64,000 nucleotides of DNA from Pyrenophora tritici-repentis (Eukaryota > Ascomycota > Dothideomycetes > Pleosporales > Pleosporaceae): NCBI RefSeq assembly GCF_003171515.1, contig NC_089393.1, positions 2,170,001 to 2,234,000 of the forward strand. Reading direction: 5' to 3'. Positions 44,329 through 54,698 of this stretch are shown here, in pieces. Under the pieces are notes generated by a model. The model saw nothing but the letters and a program-made list of their open reading frames with translations. It did not search any database and had not been told where the DNA came from. The first letter of the stretch is position 1; each line of letters starts with the position of its first letter. Position numbers and translations under genes: made by a program.

Positions 44329-47005
44329 TATGAACTTGAAGTGTACAAGATGACGATAAATATGTTGAATAAAAGTCTGTGAAGATGGAAGTAATAGTAC
44401 AGAGAATATATGCTGAATAGCCAACGAGTGTGTCCTGTACCAACCTAGGGTGCTGCTACTAGAAGAGCGATGGTTACACGCCCTTATATGCTGTGGAGCA
44501 ATCTTGCAGATGGAGGCAAGAATAGCAGCATACTTCCGGATAGCACGGTACGGGCGTGTGCAGCTCTTGACCCTGGTTACCAAGGGCAAGGTTCAGAAGG
44601 CTGCTAGAATAGCTGTGACAGGCCACTAGGGTGATGGTGAGGAAGACCCACTGTGCCTGGTTTGAGAAGTTGGGTATACGCCGTTGTACGGACAGTAGCA
44701 TCGCTCGTGCTCATTACAGGATATGTGGTAGTGAACCGTGCCGAGCGTCTTCGATCATGCCTTGCCATGCACGGTAACATCTTCCATGAGACCAGCTCGC
44801 CAGGTTAGACTAATTGATTTTGATCTCACTCGCCATAACAGTATGGTCAGTTCTGTTGTCAATCTCACTTGCCGCAACCGTCGTATACTCGTAAGACACT
44901 AACATGAAATCAACACTAGCGGCACTGCGTTATCCTGGGAGCATTGCAGAGCAAGCCATCCGGAGATACTGTTCTGGTAACACATTAGCCACGGAAATTA
45001 CCCATCTGGGTGATGATGCCCCTTTACCGAAAGTGAAATTCTAAAGAAAGGTGTGGGGTGTTGTTTTATTGTTTCAGAACGGCTCCAGGCTAGCGAGCTT
45101 AGGAGAGCATCATGTGCAAGAACCATTGATCGCCACGGCCCCGCGGTTTGAAACATGGGCGCCAGGCGTTTGAGGCGCAAGACAAGGCTTGAGCTTGTTT
45201 AGACGATAGCCGAAAATCTGTGTAGCTTAGATTAGGCGCATGTCAGCCACTTGAAGTTCAAGCCTGCCGTTAAAGTATGAATATATCGCGCAGACTCGCT
45301 TTACCTCTTGCACACAAGTTTGCGGCTGCGTACGGCAATCAATTCCTTCTTTAGAGATACTAACCGAGGTTCGTCCAAGGTCTTGACAACGTGGCGCGTA
45401 CGATCAAAAGGCTCCGATATGAGGTGGTTCGAGTCATTCCAGGAGGTGTATCGCGTGCACCAGCTGCCAGCATAGGGATCTCGCATGCACAAATACGGAT
45501 GCAGCATAACCTACCCATGAGCGATTGGCCAAAAGCTGTAAAGACAATGATTGACTGCAAGAACGACGATGTAGCAGCCGTGATAGCCTTACGCACATCA
45601 TATTGGGGACCCGAACTTGATATCCACTATAAGGATGATCCCAGACGGCAAATCCTCTAGCGAAACCTTTCTCGCCCGCTTGCACCTTGGTAATTACTCA
45701 CGACCCACCAGCATGGCCAACTCTGACTTGACCGCGATTCAAGCCATTCGCATGCGCTGAGAATGTTGAAAGACCTGGGGTCAGGGTCGCAGAGGGAAGT
45801 TAACGCTGTACTGCTGATTGACCGCGAGCATTTGTTTGCGCTACAGGGGACGATGACGATGACGACAACGATAACCATCACCGCCTGCGAACGAGACCAC
45901 TGAAACAAGTCTTGGTATTCGGCGTATGCCATGCGAGGTGGCGCTGTCAGTCGTACACCACGCCAAAATGACTTACCTGCCCCCGAAAAGAACGCCACAA
46001 GACTCTGCGTGGCAGCACTTCTGCCCGCTGAGCATCGCACCTCCGATTTATAGCCCAGAGGATACCGCGACGCGTAGTCATAAATCATATGGGGGCTGAA
46101 TAAATCGGTTGGACACCATTTTTCTGAGGCGCTGGGATTTGATCAGAAGATGAGAAAAATGAAAACAGCTGTCACGCATGGTGGCAGGCTTCGCACTATG
46201 AGAGGCGCGTTGATTAGCGTGATGATGATAGGACTGAGACCGTAGGCTGTGCAGTGCACTTTTGTGGACATTGATGAGCAGGTAAGGTTCAAGGCAGAAG
46301 CTCGAGATTGTGAAATCAAGTTGGATGAGGTATGGAGCCGGTTTCGCTGGCTCCTCCCCTGTTGAGCGACATCGCGTGACTTCGCTCAAACCTGAGTACA
46401 TGGAGTGCATGACAACATGTCAAATCAACAAAAGAACAAGATAGATACAGAATATCTCCTAGCAAATTCGTGAGTACACTTCGAAAGATGATGACGCTTG
46501 AATGTAATTGCTTACTGTGTGGTACTGCATTAGTGCTGATTTTAGAGTTGCTGCGAGGTGCTGATGCAAATGGTGATTTAAAGGACAATTATATTCGGCC
46601 TGCACGTTGGTAAACAATGGAGTGCATTGCTTCGAAGCTATTGTAGTATTTTTCCTGTCGCCTGTTGACGCACCTTGCAAAGTTACGCCATTATCACTTT
46701 CCCCACTCTTTAGCAATCTGACAATTTCCAGCATACTCCGTACCAAGAGCAAATGCAGAATGGTGCTTTGTCGGGGAGATTACATGAACTTTGTAGCAGC
46801 ATACCAAGCTGCAGCCGCTACTGCAATCACAGACGCACCCAGTGTAGCGAACCCACTACCTCGAAGAGGCACCGTCGCCCCTGAAGACAAAGCATTCCAA
46901 TCAGCATACTTTGGAAACATGCACTTCAGAGTGAAGTCTGTCTGCGAACGCCTAGCGAGGCTGTCAGCTCTGTCTGTTCAGACCTAACAAGACGGTCAGA
47001 GAAAC
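44329..47005. other. 2.7-kb gene-poor region
   Basis: No supported gene is present. Frames at 45301-45660 on both strands contain peptide-like stretches (for example SWNDSNHLISEPFDRTRHVV on minus) with possible splice sites. I could not build a complete model with a start, so this may be a gene remnant. Other frames (46078-46410, 46607-46987) have no support. Confidence 0.4.
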
Positions 47006-48747
47006 TTACGGATACATGGTCGAGTTGTAACCCTCCTCGTCCAGGTACCAGCTTCGACAACCAACGAAGACGGTCTTTTCCAGACCTTGCTTCACATCTT
47101 CGGTCCAGGCCGTCACAGCTTCTTTCTTGACCTCCACTTGATCGACTTGGCCGCGTATGATGGGTTTGATCATCTTCAGGATATATGACACGGTGTTTTC
47201 GGTCGTAAGGATAAGAGAGTGATGACCATTTGCGGTGTTGGGCCCGACGGCAATGAAGAAGTTTGGAAAACCATCAACTGCCATGCCCATGTAAGCAGCG
47301 GGGCCTCCACGCTGCTTCCACACATCCTGCAGAGCGACACCGTCTCGACCGTACACGGAAAGCGGATGCAGCCAACGAGTTGCCTCAAAACCATTTGCGA
47401 GGATGATTACGTCGGCATGGACGCGCTCTTCAGTTGACGCACCCTTCACATCCACTCCGTCAGGCACAACCTCTGGCCCCAAAACCAACTCGCTTCCGTC
47501 TACAGCTAGAATTCGGCGGTTTGTAAGCGCGTAGTTTGGCTTGTGCATGCTAGGTAGCCACTCGGTATCAAAAACACGTCTCTTACAGCCATACGGATAG
47601 TCAGGAGTCATGAGATTGTGGTACTTCTCAGGTACTATGCTTCGCATCATCTCCAGCTGCTGTTTCTCGATAGCAGCGCGCCATTTCTTGTGCTTCATCT
47701 GGAAAACTGTCGACCAAATGACTTCCACAAGGAGGTATATCAACACGCGGTTCACATATCCAAGAAACGGAAGCCATTTGTAGATCGTGGGAGCGTACTT
47801 TGCATAAGTCTCTTGCCCAAATGGCTCAGAAAGTCGAGGCATTACCCATGGTGCTGATCGCCCGATCTGTGTGAGAGATTTCACCTGGTAGGGCTCTTTG
47901 AGCAGCGAAGGCACTACCTGTGCGGCGCTGCAGCCAGTTCCAAGGACGATGATGTCCTTCCCATTTAGATTGATATCGTCACGCCAACGTGCAGAGTGGA
48001 ACACTTCACCCTTGAAGGTATCCCGTCCGGGGATGGAAGTTGGCCAGGGGTTCGGCTCGACAAGAATTCCTACGCAGCTTACAACTGTTTTGGCGCGCAC
48101 AACCTCCTCTTGTAGGTATACTGAGTCGTGGCCGGATGCAGCAGCTTTGTCTTCTCGGTCTCGGGTACTGAGATCACCAACTCCAGGAACCAGATGCTGG
48201 AGCGTGACTTCCCATTGCCCGTCGGACTCTATCCACCGTAATTCCTTTACATCAGTGTTCAATTGTATGTGCGGCGCCAACTGATATCTTGCGGTAATGT
48301 CATGCAGGTACTCGCGAAACTCTTCCCCAGTCGGGTACAGACGTTTGGATGTGTAGTTTGGTGCGAAGGAGAACGAGTACAACGAGGTCGGCCTTGACGA
48401 CATTAACATCACTACACCTCGATCACTGTGATATCACTTACACGTCGCATTGCTGGAAAAATGTTAGTCTTGGAAATGATGATATGACTTCAGCAAAAAA
48501 CTTACCACTCCGGGGTATCGATTTATCCACCAAGTCCCTACAATGATAGGTCAATACACGCAACGGCAGATACGCAATCACATAACTCACCACCAATGCC
48601 AGACTGACGATCAACAATCTTGAACTGATCAAACCCGAGCTTCTGCTTGAGTTGACAACCGGTCGCGATACCACTTGCACCCGCTCCAATGATCAGAACA
48701 GGATAGTAAGGCGTTTCGCCTTGTTTCTCATTGATAGCGTTCGCCAT
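47006..48747 (-). CDS. Flavin monooxygenase, Baeyer-Villiger type
   Basis: This is a predicted FAD- and NADPH-dependent monooxygenase that inserts one oxygen atom into a ketone or aldehyde, or hydroxylates. It is a likely tailoring enzyme for the neighbouring polyketide. Four exons on the minus strand, 48747-48591, 48537-48506, 48452-48442 (only 11 nt) and 48392-47006, give 528 aa. The FAD Rossmann motif is GAGASG (about 21-26). Spliced exons 2-4 read TWWINRYPGVQCDVPTSLYS, the conserved TWxxNRYPGxxCD block. The fingerprint is FKGEVFHSARWRDD (from Phe193), close to FxGxxxHxxxW(P/D). The NADPH motif is GTGCSA (about 218). The C-terminal half contains ILANGFEATRW and NFFIAVGPNTANGHHS. The microexon is required to restore the conserved block. 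Confidence 0.92.
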
Positions 48748-49203
48748 GATGAAAGACAAACTTGAATAGGTGAAGTAGGGTAGTAGGGTATCAGGTGTGA
48801 GCTTGATAGCGCTGAATCCGGCAAGAAAACAGAGGGCTAATGTAAGCCTCACGGCAACCTCGCATATCTCAGAAGCGGAGTATGTCGAAAGCGAAAATAG
48901 AGGACGGAGAGATGGGCGAAGAAGGCTGTGGCAGGGGAGCGCGTACGCCGCAGACTAGTCGGCTGCTCCTTCACGTTGATTGGTTAACCGAAAAGGCAGG
49001 GACTCTAACCCTGCGGCGTAGTACATGAGGTGGTACATATTGACCCCACCTGCAGCCGTTAATAGTCATAAGTCCGCGTGTCAAAGAACACTGGGGACAG
49101 CAAGTTGATCACCGTTCCCGTGTCACATGTAAAGGATGCAATGTGGGCTGCCGCGCTCCCGACACTGCGGTTCAGGCAACCACTTCTATATTGATTCAAG
49201 TGC
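48748..49203. other. Spacer upstream of the monooxygenase gene
   Basis: It holds the monooxygenase promoter and the 3' end of the FAD oxidase gene. A tRNA-box-like stretch near 48995 on minus (GGTTAGAGTCC) lacks a matching cloverleaf and is not called. Confidence 0.5.
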
Positions 49204-51135
49204 TTACGCTTTACAAAGAGCACCATCGTCACTTAGCATCCAATCTTCAGCTCCGACGCACCACTGACACCAGAAAACCCCCTTGGGATCAATGCGCCTT
49301 TTGATCGCCAACAGCCTCGCGTAGTGCTCGCCCCAGAATGCCTTGCGAAAGTCAGCCTGGTGGATCCAAGCTTCGTTTGAATACGTCCCCATATTTGGGG
49401 CTTGCTCGCTGAGTGCTGTTGAAAGCATGTCAGCCTGCGTCATCGTATTGTCTCGTTTTGATGCATCCGCTCCCAGAGGATAGGGTATGCCACTCACTAT
49501 GCCTTGTTAGCAAACTATTGATGGGAACATGAGAGATCAACTTACTCATCTCTACCACAGTACGTCTCCAAACAGGATTCAAGGCACTATCATCGCTTGA
49601 CTTGTTCCGTACGCCCTCACCACTAACACATGTTCCCTGCAGCATTTGACTAGAGAACTTTCGCAATGTTTGTTCAACGCCGCTTTTTTTTGCAACCGCT
49701 TCCTCGTCCCAGAGTCTACTAACAGTAAGACGATTGTTCCCAACCTTATCAGCTACAAAGAATGACGACTGGAAGCCAAGGTAGTTGGGAACGTATTGCG
49801 TTGTTATCGACGTTGTCAGCTCCGGAGTGGTGTTTAATCGGCTCATAATTGGGTCCAAAGCTCCCTGTAGTTGCCCAAGAGGGCCATTCAAGAGATAGAT
49901 CAAAAACGCAAAGTTCATCTGAGGCAAGCTGTCGTTGGGGGTACTGATAGGCATCAAGGAGAAGTATCCAGCAAGCCCTTTCGAGTATAGTGTAGGCATA
50001 TCTGCGATGACTGAGGCTGCGGCAGCGTAAAAGGCATTGTTGCTGTTACTTGTCGCCTCAACAAGACTAGAGTTGAACTCAAACCTTGCCAATGCTATGG
50101 TCGGTACCGGGTACGCTCGTAGGGTTGCATTCACAAGGACCCCAAAGGTTGCCCCGCCTCCCTAAATTCTTATGTCAGACGTAACGAAGTAGCGGGGTTG
50201 TGCATATCTTACTCCTCTCACAGCCCAGAAAATATCGGAATTTCGGCAAGGACTGGCTGTTATGATGTCACCGGTTGGAGTTACCAAAGACAACTCCAGG
50301 ATGTTGTCAACGGCCATGCCGTGAAGAGAGCCGAGAGGGCTGTGTCCTCCACCTGTTAGGAAGCCACCGAGACCAACGCTGGGATCGGCTGCCCCAACAA
50401 TAGTCATGTTGTGATTAGCCGCCATCTGCTGTATTTCTCCGGTGACGTGGCCAGCTGCAGCCGTGATAGCTGTATACTGCGTCGAATCCGACGGGCATGC
50501 TGAAAACTTTTCATGGTATCGGAAGCCCTGCAAGTGACGAGTCCACAAGGACAGCACTGACGGTGCCGTCGATCTGGATCAATCAGTTTTCTATTCCGGG
50601 AAAGGCATATGGCAGGAACAACACACCTTCCTAGCAAATCATGAGCTCCCCCTTTGACCACAATCCTCACGCTATTGGAAGCCGCGAACTTCACAGTCTG
50701 AGCAACGTGCTGAGCTGTTGAGGCATTAACCACATACTTGGGGAAAGTACCCAGGCTGCATCGCCCTGACCCCTCACTGAGCAAAGGCGGCACGCAAGCA
50801 TCATCTTGCCAATTTGGATAAGCGACGCTGACTGGATCTGCAGAATGAAAAGACGAAAGCTTCCATGATGATGTGGTATAGTCGCAGAGCGTATTACTGG
50901 ATGAAGAATTGGATACCGAGGTATAGCATGCTTGCGCAGGCGGTAAGGGCTCGAGTAATGCACCCGACAGAGTGGTGTTGAATTTTTTCCAAACGGATGG
51001 GTCAGGCCAACCGGTGAGTCCTGCAATGCTCTTGCATCGCTTTCCGGTGTGGATAGAAAGAGCATCCAGGGAATGAGTGAGAGACAATAGTAGAATGAGA
51101 AGTGAGTGTCTCATCGTGAACCTGTTGGAGAACAT
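49204..51135 (-). CDS. Secreted berberine-bridge-type FAD oxidase
   Basis: This is a predicted flavoprotein oxidase of the VAO/berberine-bridge family, which oxidises alcohols, sugars or metabolite C-H bonds with O2. Four exons on the minus strand, 51135-50627, 50573-50213, 50161-49546 and 49496-49204, give 592 aa. A signal peptide is present (MRHSLLILLLSLTHS region; an upstream in-frame ATG at 51135 adds seven residues). The FAD-binding part shows VVKGGAHDLLGR with His165 at the usual covalent-flavin position. It also shows GFLTGGGHSPLGSLHGMAVD and FWAVRGGGGATFGVL, the latter two completed by splicing. The C-terminal segment ends in the family-like NEAWIHQADFRKAFWGEHYA and DPKGVFWC. Several N-glycosylation sites (NTT, NSS, NAT) fit secretion. 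It lies directly upstream of the monooxygenase gene in the same direction. Confidence 0.92.
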
Positions 51136-52061
51136 TCATTGTGGCTTGTGCTCCATTCCAATGGTTTATCTACATACACTCTCATCTAGATCTTCATATC
51201 GCCAACTGCATGAACGCCTCATGGACGCCTAATGGTCGCCTCGAAAGTACTTCGCTGTAAAATCCGAAGGTTCTATTCTCGGACATTTTCTTAGCGATGT
51301 GATCAGTGCACATCTTAGTAGGTCCTTCGGGCTGAACGAGACCGCACACACAACACTCGCGGAATAAATATTCTAGTTGGCGGATACACAGCCCCCTGCC
51401 CAGCTGCTTAGGGTGTCTTGAGCTCATGGCGAACAACATTTTGTGCACTGAAAGAGCTTAGTTGTCCGGTGATAGACGTGCGGATATGTCTCTGAGCCCC
51501 AATTTCAGCCAGCAGAGGTAGGGGATACGCAAGGCTCATGCAGCTGTAACCACACTACCAGCCACCGATAAGCCCGCGGAGGTTAAGCGAGGCGTATTTC
51601 TGCAGCGGCAGGCTGCAGCGAGAATACCGGCTAATGTCGATGTGGGTCCAGGCAGAAATGGTCGGACATCGGACACGTTCTGTCTAAGCGCCATCACGAT
51701 ATCGTATATCGGGTATCCAGATCGCACAACACAATTTAATGCTACGTGGCACAGTCGCATGGCGTATTTGCTGCTGTGCGAGAGTATTCTTTCTTACCCG
51801 GCACTTTGATTGTTATGGCAATGGGTCAAGGCGCGTATTCTACTATCACAATGTAATTCAGTGGAGGCTGAAGGATCGTGAAATCTACCCCTACGAAAAT
51901 CCAGCATCGTATTGGGCAACGCCTTCTGAAGCGACTACACCCGTATAAGCGAGGATGGCCAGTGGACAATGAAGATTCTGTTAGCTGGGGGATCTCTACC
52001 AATTACAATTCGCCGTCTATGAGAAGATACACTATGAAAATATCGTCGCTCTTTTCCTGAT
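51136..52061. other. Intergenic region between FAD oxidase and Sat4-like genes
   Basis: No supported gene is present. An 84-codon minus frame (51194-51448) with several Cys has no recognisable domain. The region contains the oxidase promoter. Confidence 0.5.
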
Positions 52062-53370
52062 TTAGACATTCTGATACGAACGGATCTCCACGCGGCTATC
52101 AATGGAGATTGTGCCCATCTCATAGTTCTGGCGGTGCGTATCATCCAGCTTCGAAGGTCCCTCAATGGTCGTGAGCTGGGTTTCATCCTCACGCTCAAAC
52201 ATGTTGCGAGAATCCTTCGATGACTGAGTCCCGAAGGAAACCTGTGGCGACTTGCCTCGTATGGAACCTCGTACAGATCCACGGATGGTAGCATACCAAT
52301 GTGTCATTTTGGAGAAAAAGCCAGTGTTTCTGGGAAAGAGAGGACGGTAGGTGGGCAAGTTTCCACAGATCATGGCTATTCCTAGCTCGATAGTAGACCA
52401 CATGATTCCCTTGGTATAAGATGGAACTGGAACATGTTAGCATGTGAAGAGCGCATAAAAGAACGATAAGCTTACCAGCTTTGGGGTTGTCCGGATTATA
52501 AGAATAAACCATACGAAGAACGCTGGTGATGAGAACACTGAATTGAGTATTATTACGATGAGCCCAATGACGCATGGTCTTTTTAATTGACTTACAAGCC
52601 GCCCAGGAGAAAGATGCTCATGACCTGAATCTTTCTTGGCGTGGAAAGTTGCAAACGAGGTACTATAAACGCAGGCAGGGCGAGAATAGCCACGTCGATA
52701 CATGCGTTGAGTAACTCGTAAAAGAATACGAACTGACCGAACTCAACGCAGTGCTTGTTTGCTTGGACAGTAGGCGAGAAGTCGTAGACAGCGCGAATAG
52801 GTGTGCATTGGAAAAGAATGACCCAAAAACCCGAGAACAGCCACAGTACACATATTGACATGAGCACATAAGTTGTGTTAACGAACCAGGGTATCGAGAA
52901 GATCGATTTGTAAAAGCAGAGGATGGAAATCTTGAGCGCCGTGATTGCGGGTGGCCACACGTGACTGGCTACCCAGAGAATCTATCATGCATTAGAAACA
53001 TGAAGAAGTGTATGACACCCGAAGTAAGACCGTTTCAATGGCGTACCTTTGTCAGCTCCGACAACTTCGTGATATCTGAGAAGAGCTGTATCTCCAAAGT
53101 CCCGCTGATACCGATGACAGCTAGGAGTCATGCATGAGCCTCGATTCAAATGCTACAAGAAAGGCGAGAAAACTAACAGTAAATGACCAAGGCTGCCCAA
53201 GCGTAAGTCCATATCAAAGCCACAAGCATCCAGTAGTCATCAGCAGCGAAACCACGCTTTGTCTTGTACTTCGAGATGAAGCGTAACAGAACAGCTAGCG
53301 AGTCCAATACAATGAATAGAATGGCCGAGACCAAGTTCGCTGCACCATCGGGTGCCATGGAGACTGGCAT
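52062..53370 (-). CDS. Sat4/rhodopsin-like seven-helix integral membrane protein
   Basis: This is a fungal membrane protein of the family named after Sat4 of the satratoxin cluster. Its function is not known, although members often sit beside metabolite gene clusters. Five exons on the minus strand, 53370-53178, 53120-53047, 52981-52596, 52537-52476 and 52426-52062, give 359 aa. Seven hydrophobic segments can be seen. The first is near residues 12-32 and the second near 47-68. The others start at VWPPAITALKISILCFYKSI, YVLMSICVLWLFSGFW, FFYELLNACIDVAILALPAF, IQVMSIFLLGGFVLITSVLR and GIMWSTIELGIAMICGNLPT. The last ends in the conserved LPTYRPLF. Landmarks include FAADDYWM and the Cys in FQCTPI. 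The C-terminal ~90 residues are cytosolic and polar. The first ATG is at 53370. It is transcribed away from the polyketide synthase. Confidence 0.9.
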
Positions 53371-54698
53371 CTTCAAAAAAAGAAATCCACGCCCTCGCGG
53401 GACAAAAACGATGACGTGAAATGCGCTGGATAGGGAGACGAGAGCAAAGGCTGAAGCGGACAGCTCGAGAAGAGCAAATGCATCCCCTCAATTGCTTGAA
53501 AGAGGCGAGGGCGTCGAAGTGGCCAGCCTTCTGGCCCCGCCACACCCTCGGATTGGCTTAATGTAACAGTGAGTAGCAGGGTATCACGGGTGGGCTGTGA
53601 GACGAGGTACGCATGACGGTCCTGCATCGATAGATGGCTGTAGATAGGCCAAGAGTATCAAGGGTAAGGCGTTTTGTGTGGTGGGACGGACCGCATAAGC
53701 GGAGGTCCGTAGCTGCCATGTTTAGCGCCATGTCAGCGTTGGACTGCTAGGCTGCCTAGAATGGCACAAAACTTCCCCACATGAAGAATTTGGGCACCAG
53801 ATGATTGCAACACCTGGGCGGCCTTGTGTTCATCATGGTTTCGGGGACCGAGGAGCCCATCACAAGGGTCGGGTCCCACACCTCCAGTGGACGCCTTAGA
53901 GTCGATCTTTGCCGCTTCCGGCTAGAGCTAGGTAACGACCTTCCCGAGGCTACGCGCCCGCCTTATTAACCAGCAATTTTCCAAGCCCATGCCTTGTTTA
54001 CGCCTATTTCGACCACAACGCCGTTATTGGGGCCGAGGTCTCAGCGCTGATGCATGTTATCTGTCGTCTGCAAGGCTGCAGCTCGGGATAATCCTGCATA
54101 GGGAACGGCACTTTGATACCCAATTCCAACACGACAGCTGTGCCGCAATACCACTGACTTGCATCACCGACCGATTCTGCCAATCACTTCAAGATCTCGA
54201 CGGAGAAAACTCATCGGGCGTTTAAATATCCCAGTCCGGGGACTTGAAATGACCCCATAGTTCACAAGAAGATACATGTAAAACCTCATGGCTGAGCATA
54301 CGCCCGAGAAGATCCCGGTTCACGGAAAACACCGTCTGTACCTACGTATCTTGTCACATATTACTCACCCAATGTCCTCATTTGTCTAGTGTTCAAGTTG
54401 GGACTGTTGCATCACAGTTAGGCTGTTTCCAACGTCACATGCAATGAGTTTCTATTCTCGATCGACTTGTCGCCGGGAAACGGAAATGGTCGCCACCTGC
54501 ACAGCCTCTAGTTTCATCACGTACACGAAGCACTTGTGAACTCCTAGGCGCGTGTAGTATCTCTTTTAGCTGGGAACAACCCATAGTAATCTGGTACAAT
54601 ACTTTGATCACCTGTTTTTTGTAGTCTTTTTTCTGGTCCCTCTTTGCGTTACTCCAGTATTACACGCACTATCCAACAACTTGTTACTTTTCGACAAC
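53371..54698. promoter_or_regulatory. Divergent promoter region of Sat4-like gene and polyketide synthase
   Basis: This 1328-bp region lies between two gene starts pointing outward. It must hold both promoters and could allow joint control of the cluster. No convincing gene lies inside; the frames at 53240-53545 and 53989-54225 have no domain. No specific regulator site is claimed. Confidence 0.55.

Noticed and set aside
45301..45685. Possible multi-exon gene or remnant on the minus strand
   Set aside because: Peptide-like stretches and splice-like sites exist, but no complete model with start and consistent phases could be built.
46607..46987. 126-codon plus-strand frame
   Set aside because: It has no domain or splice support and lies in a gene-poor stretch.
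48960..49030. tRNA-like B box on the minus strand
   Set aside because: GGTTAGAGTCC differs from the consensus and no cloverleaf or A box could be matched.
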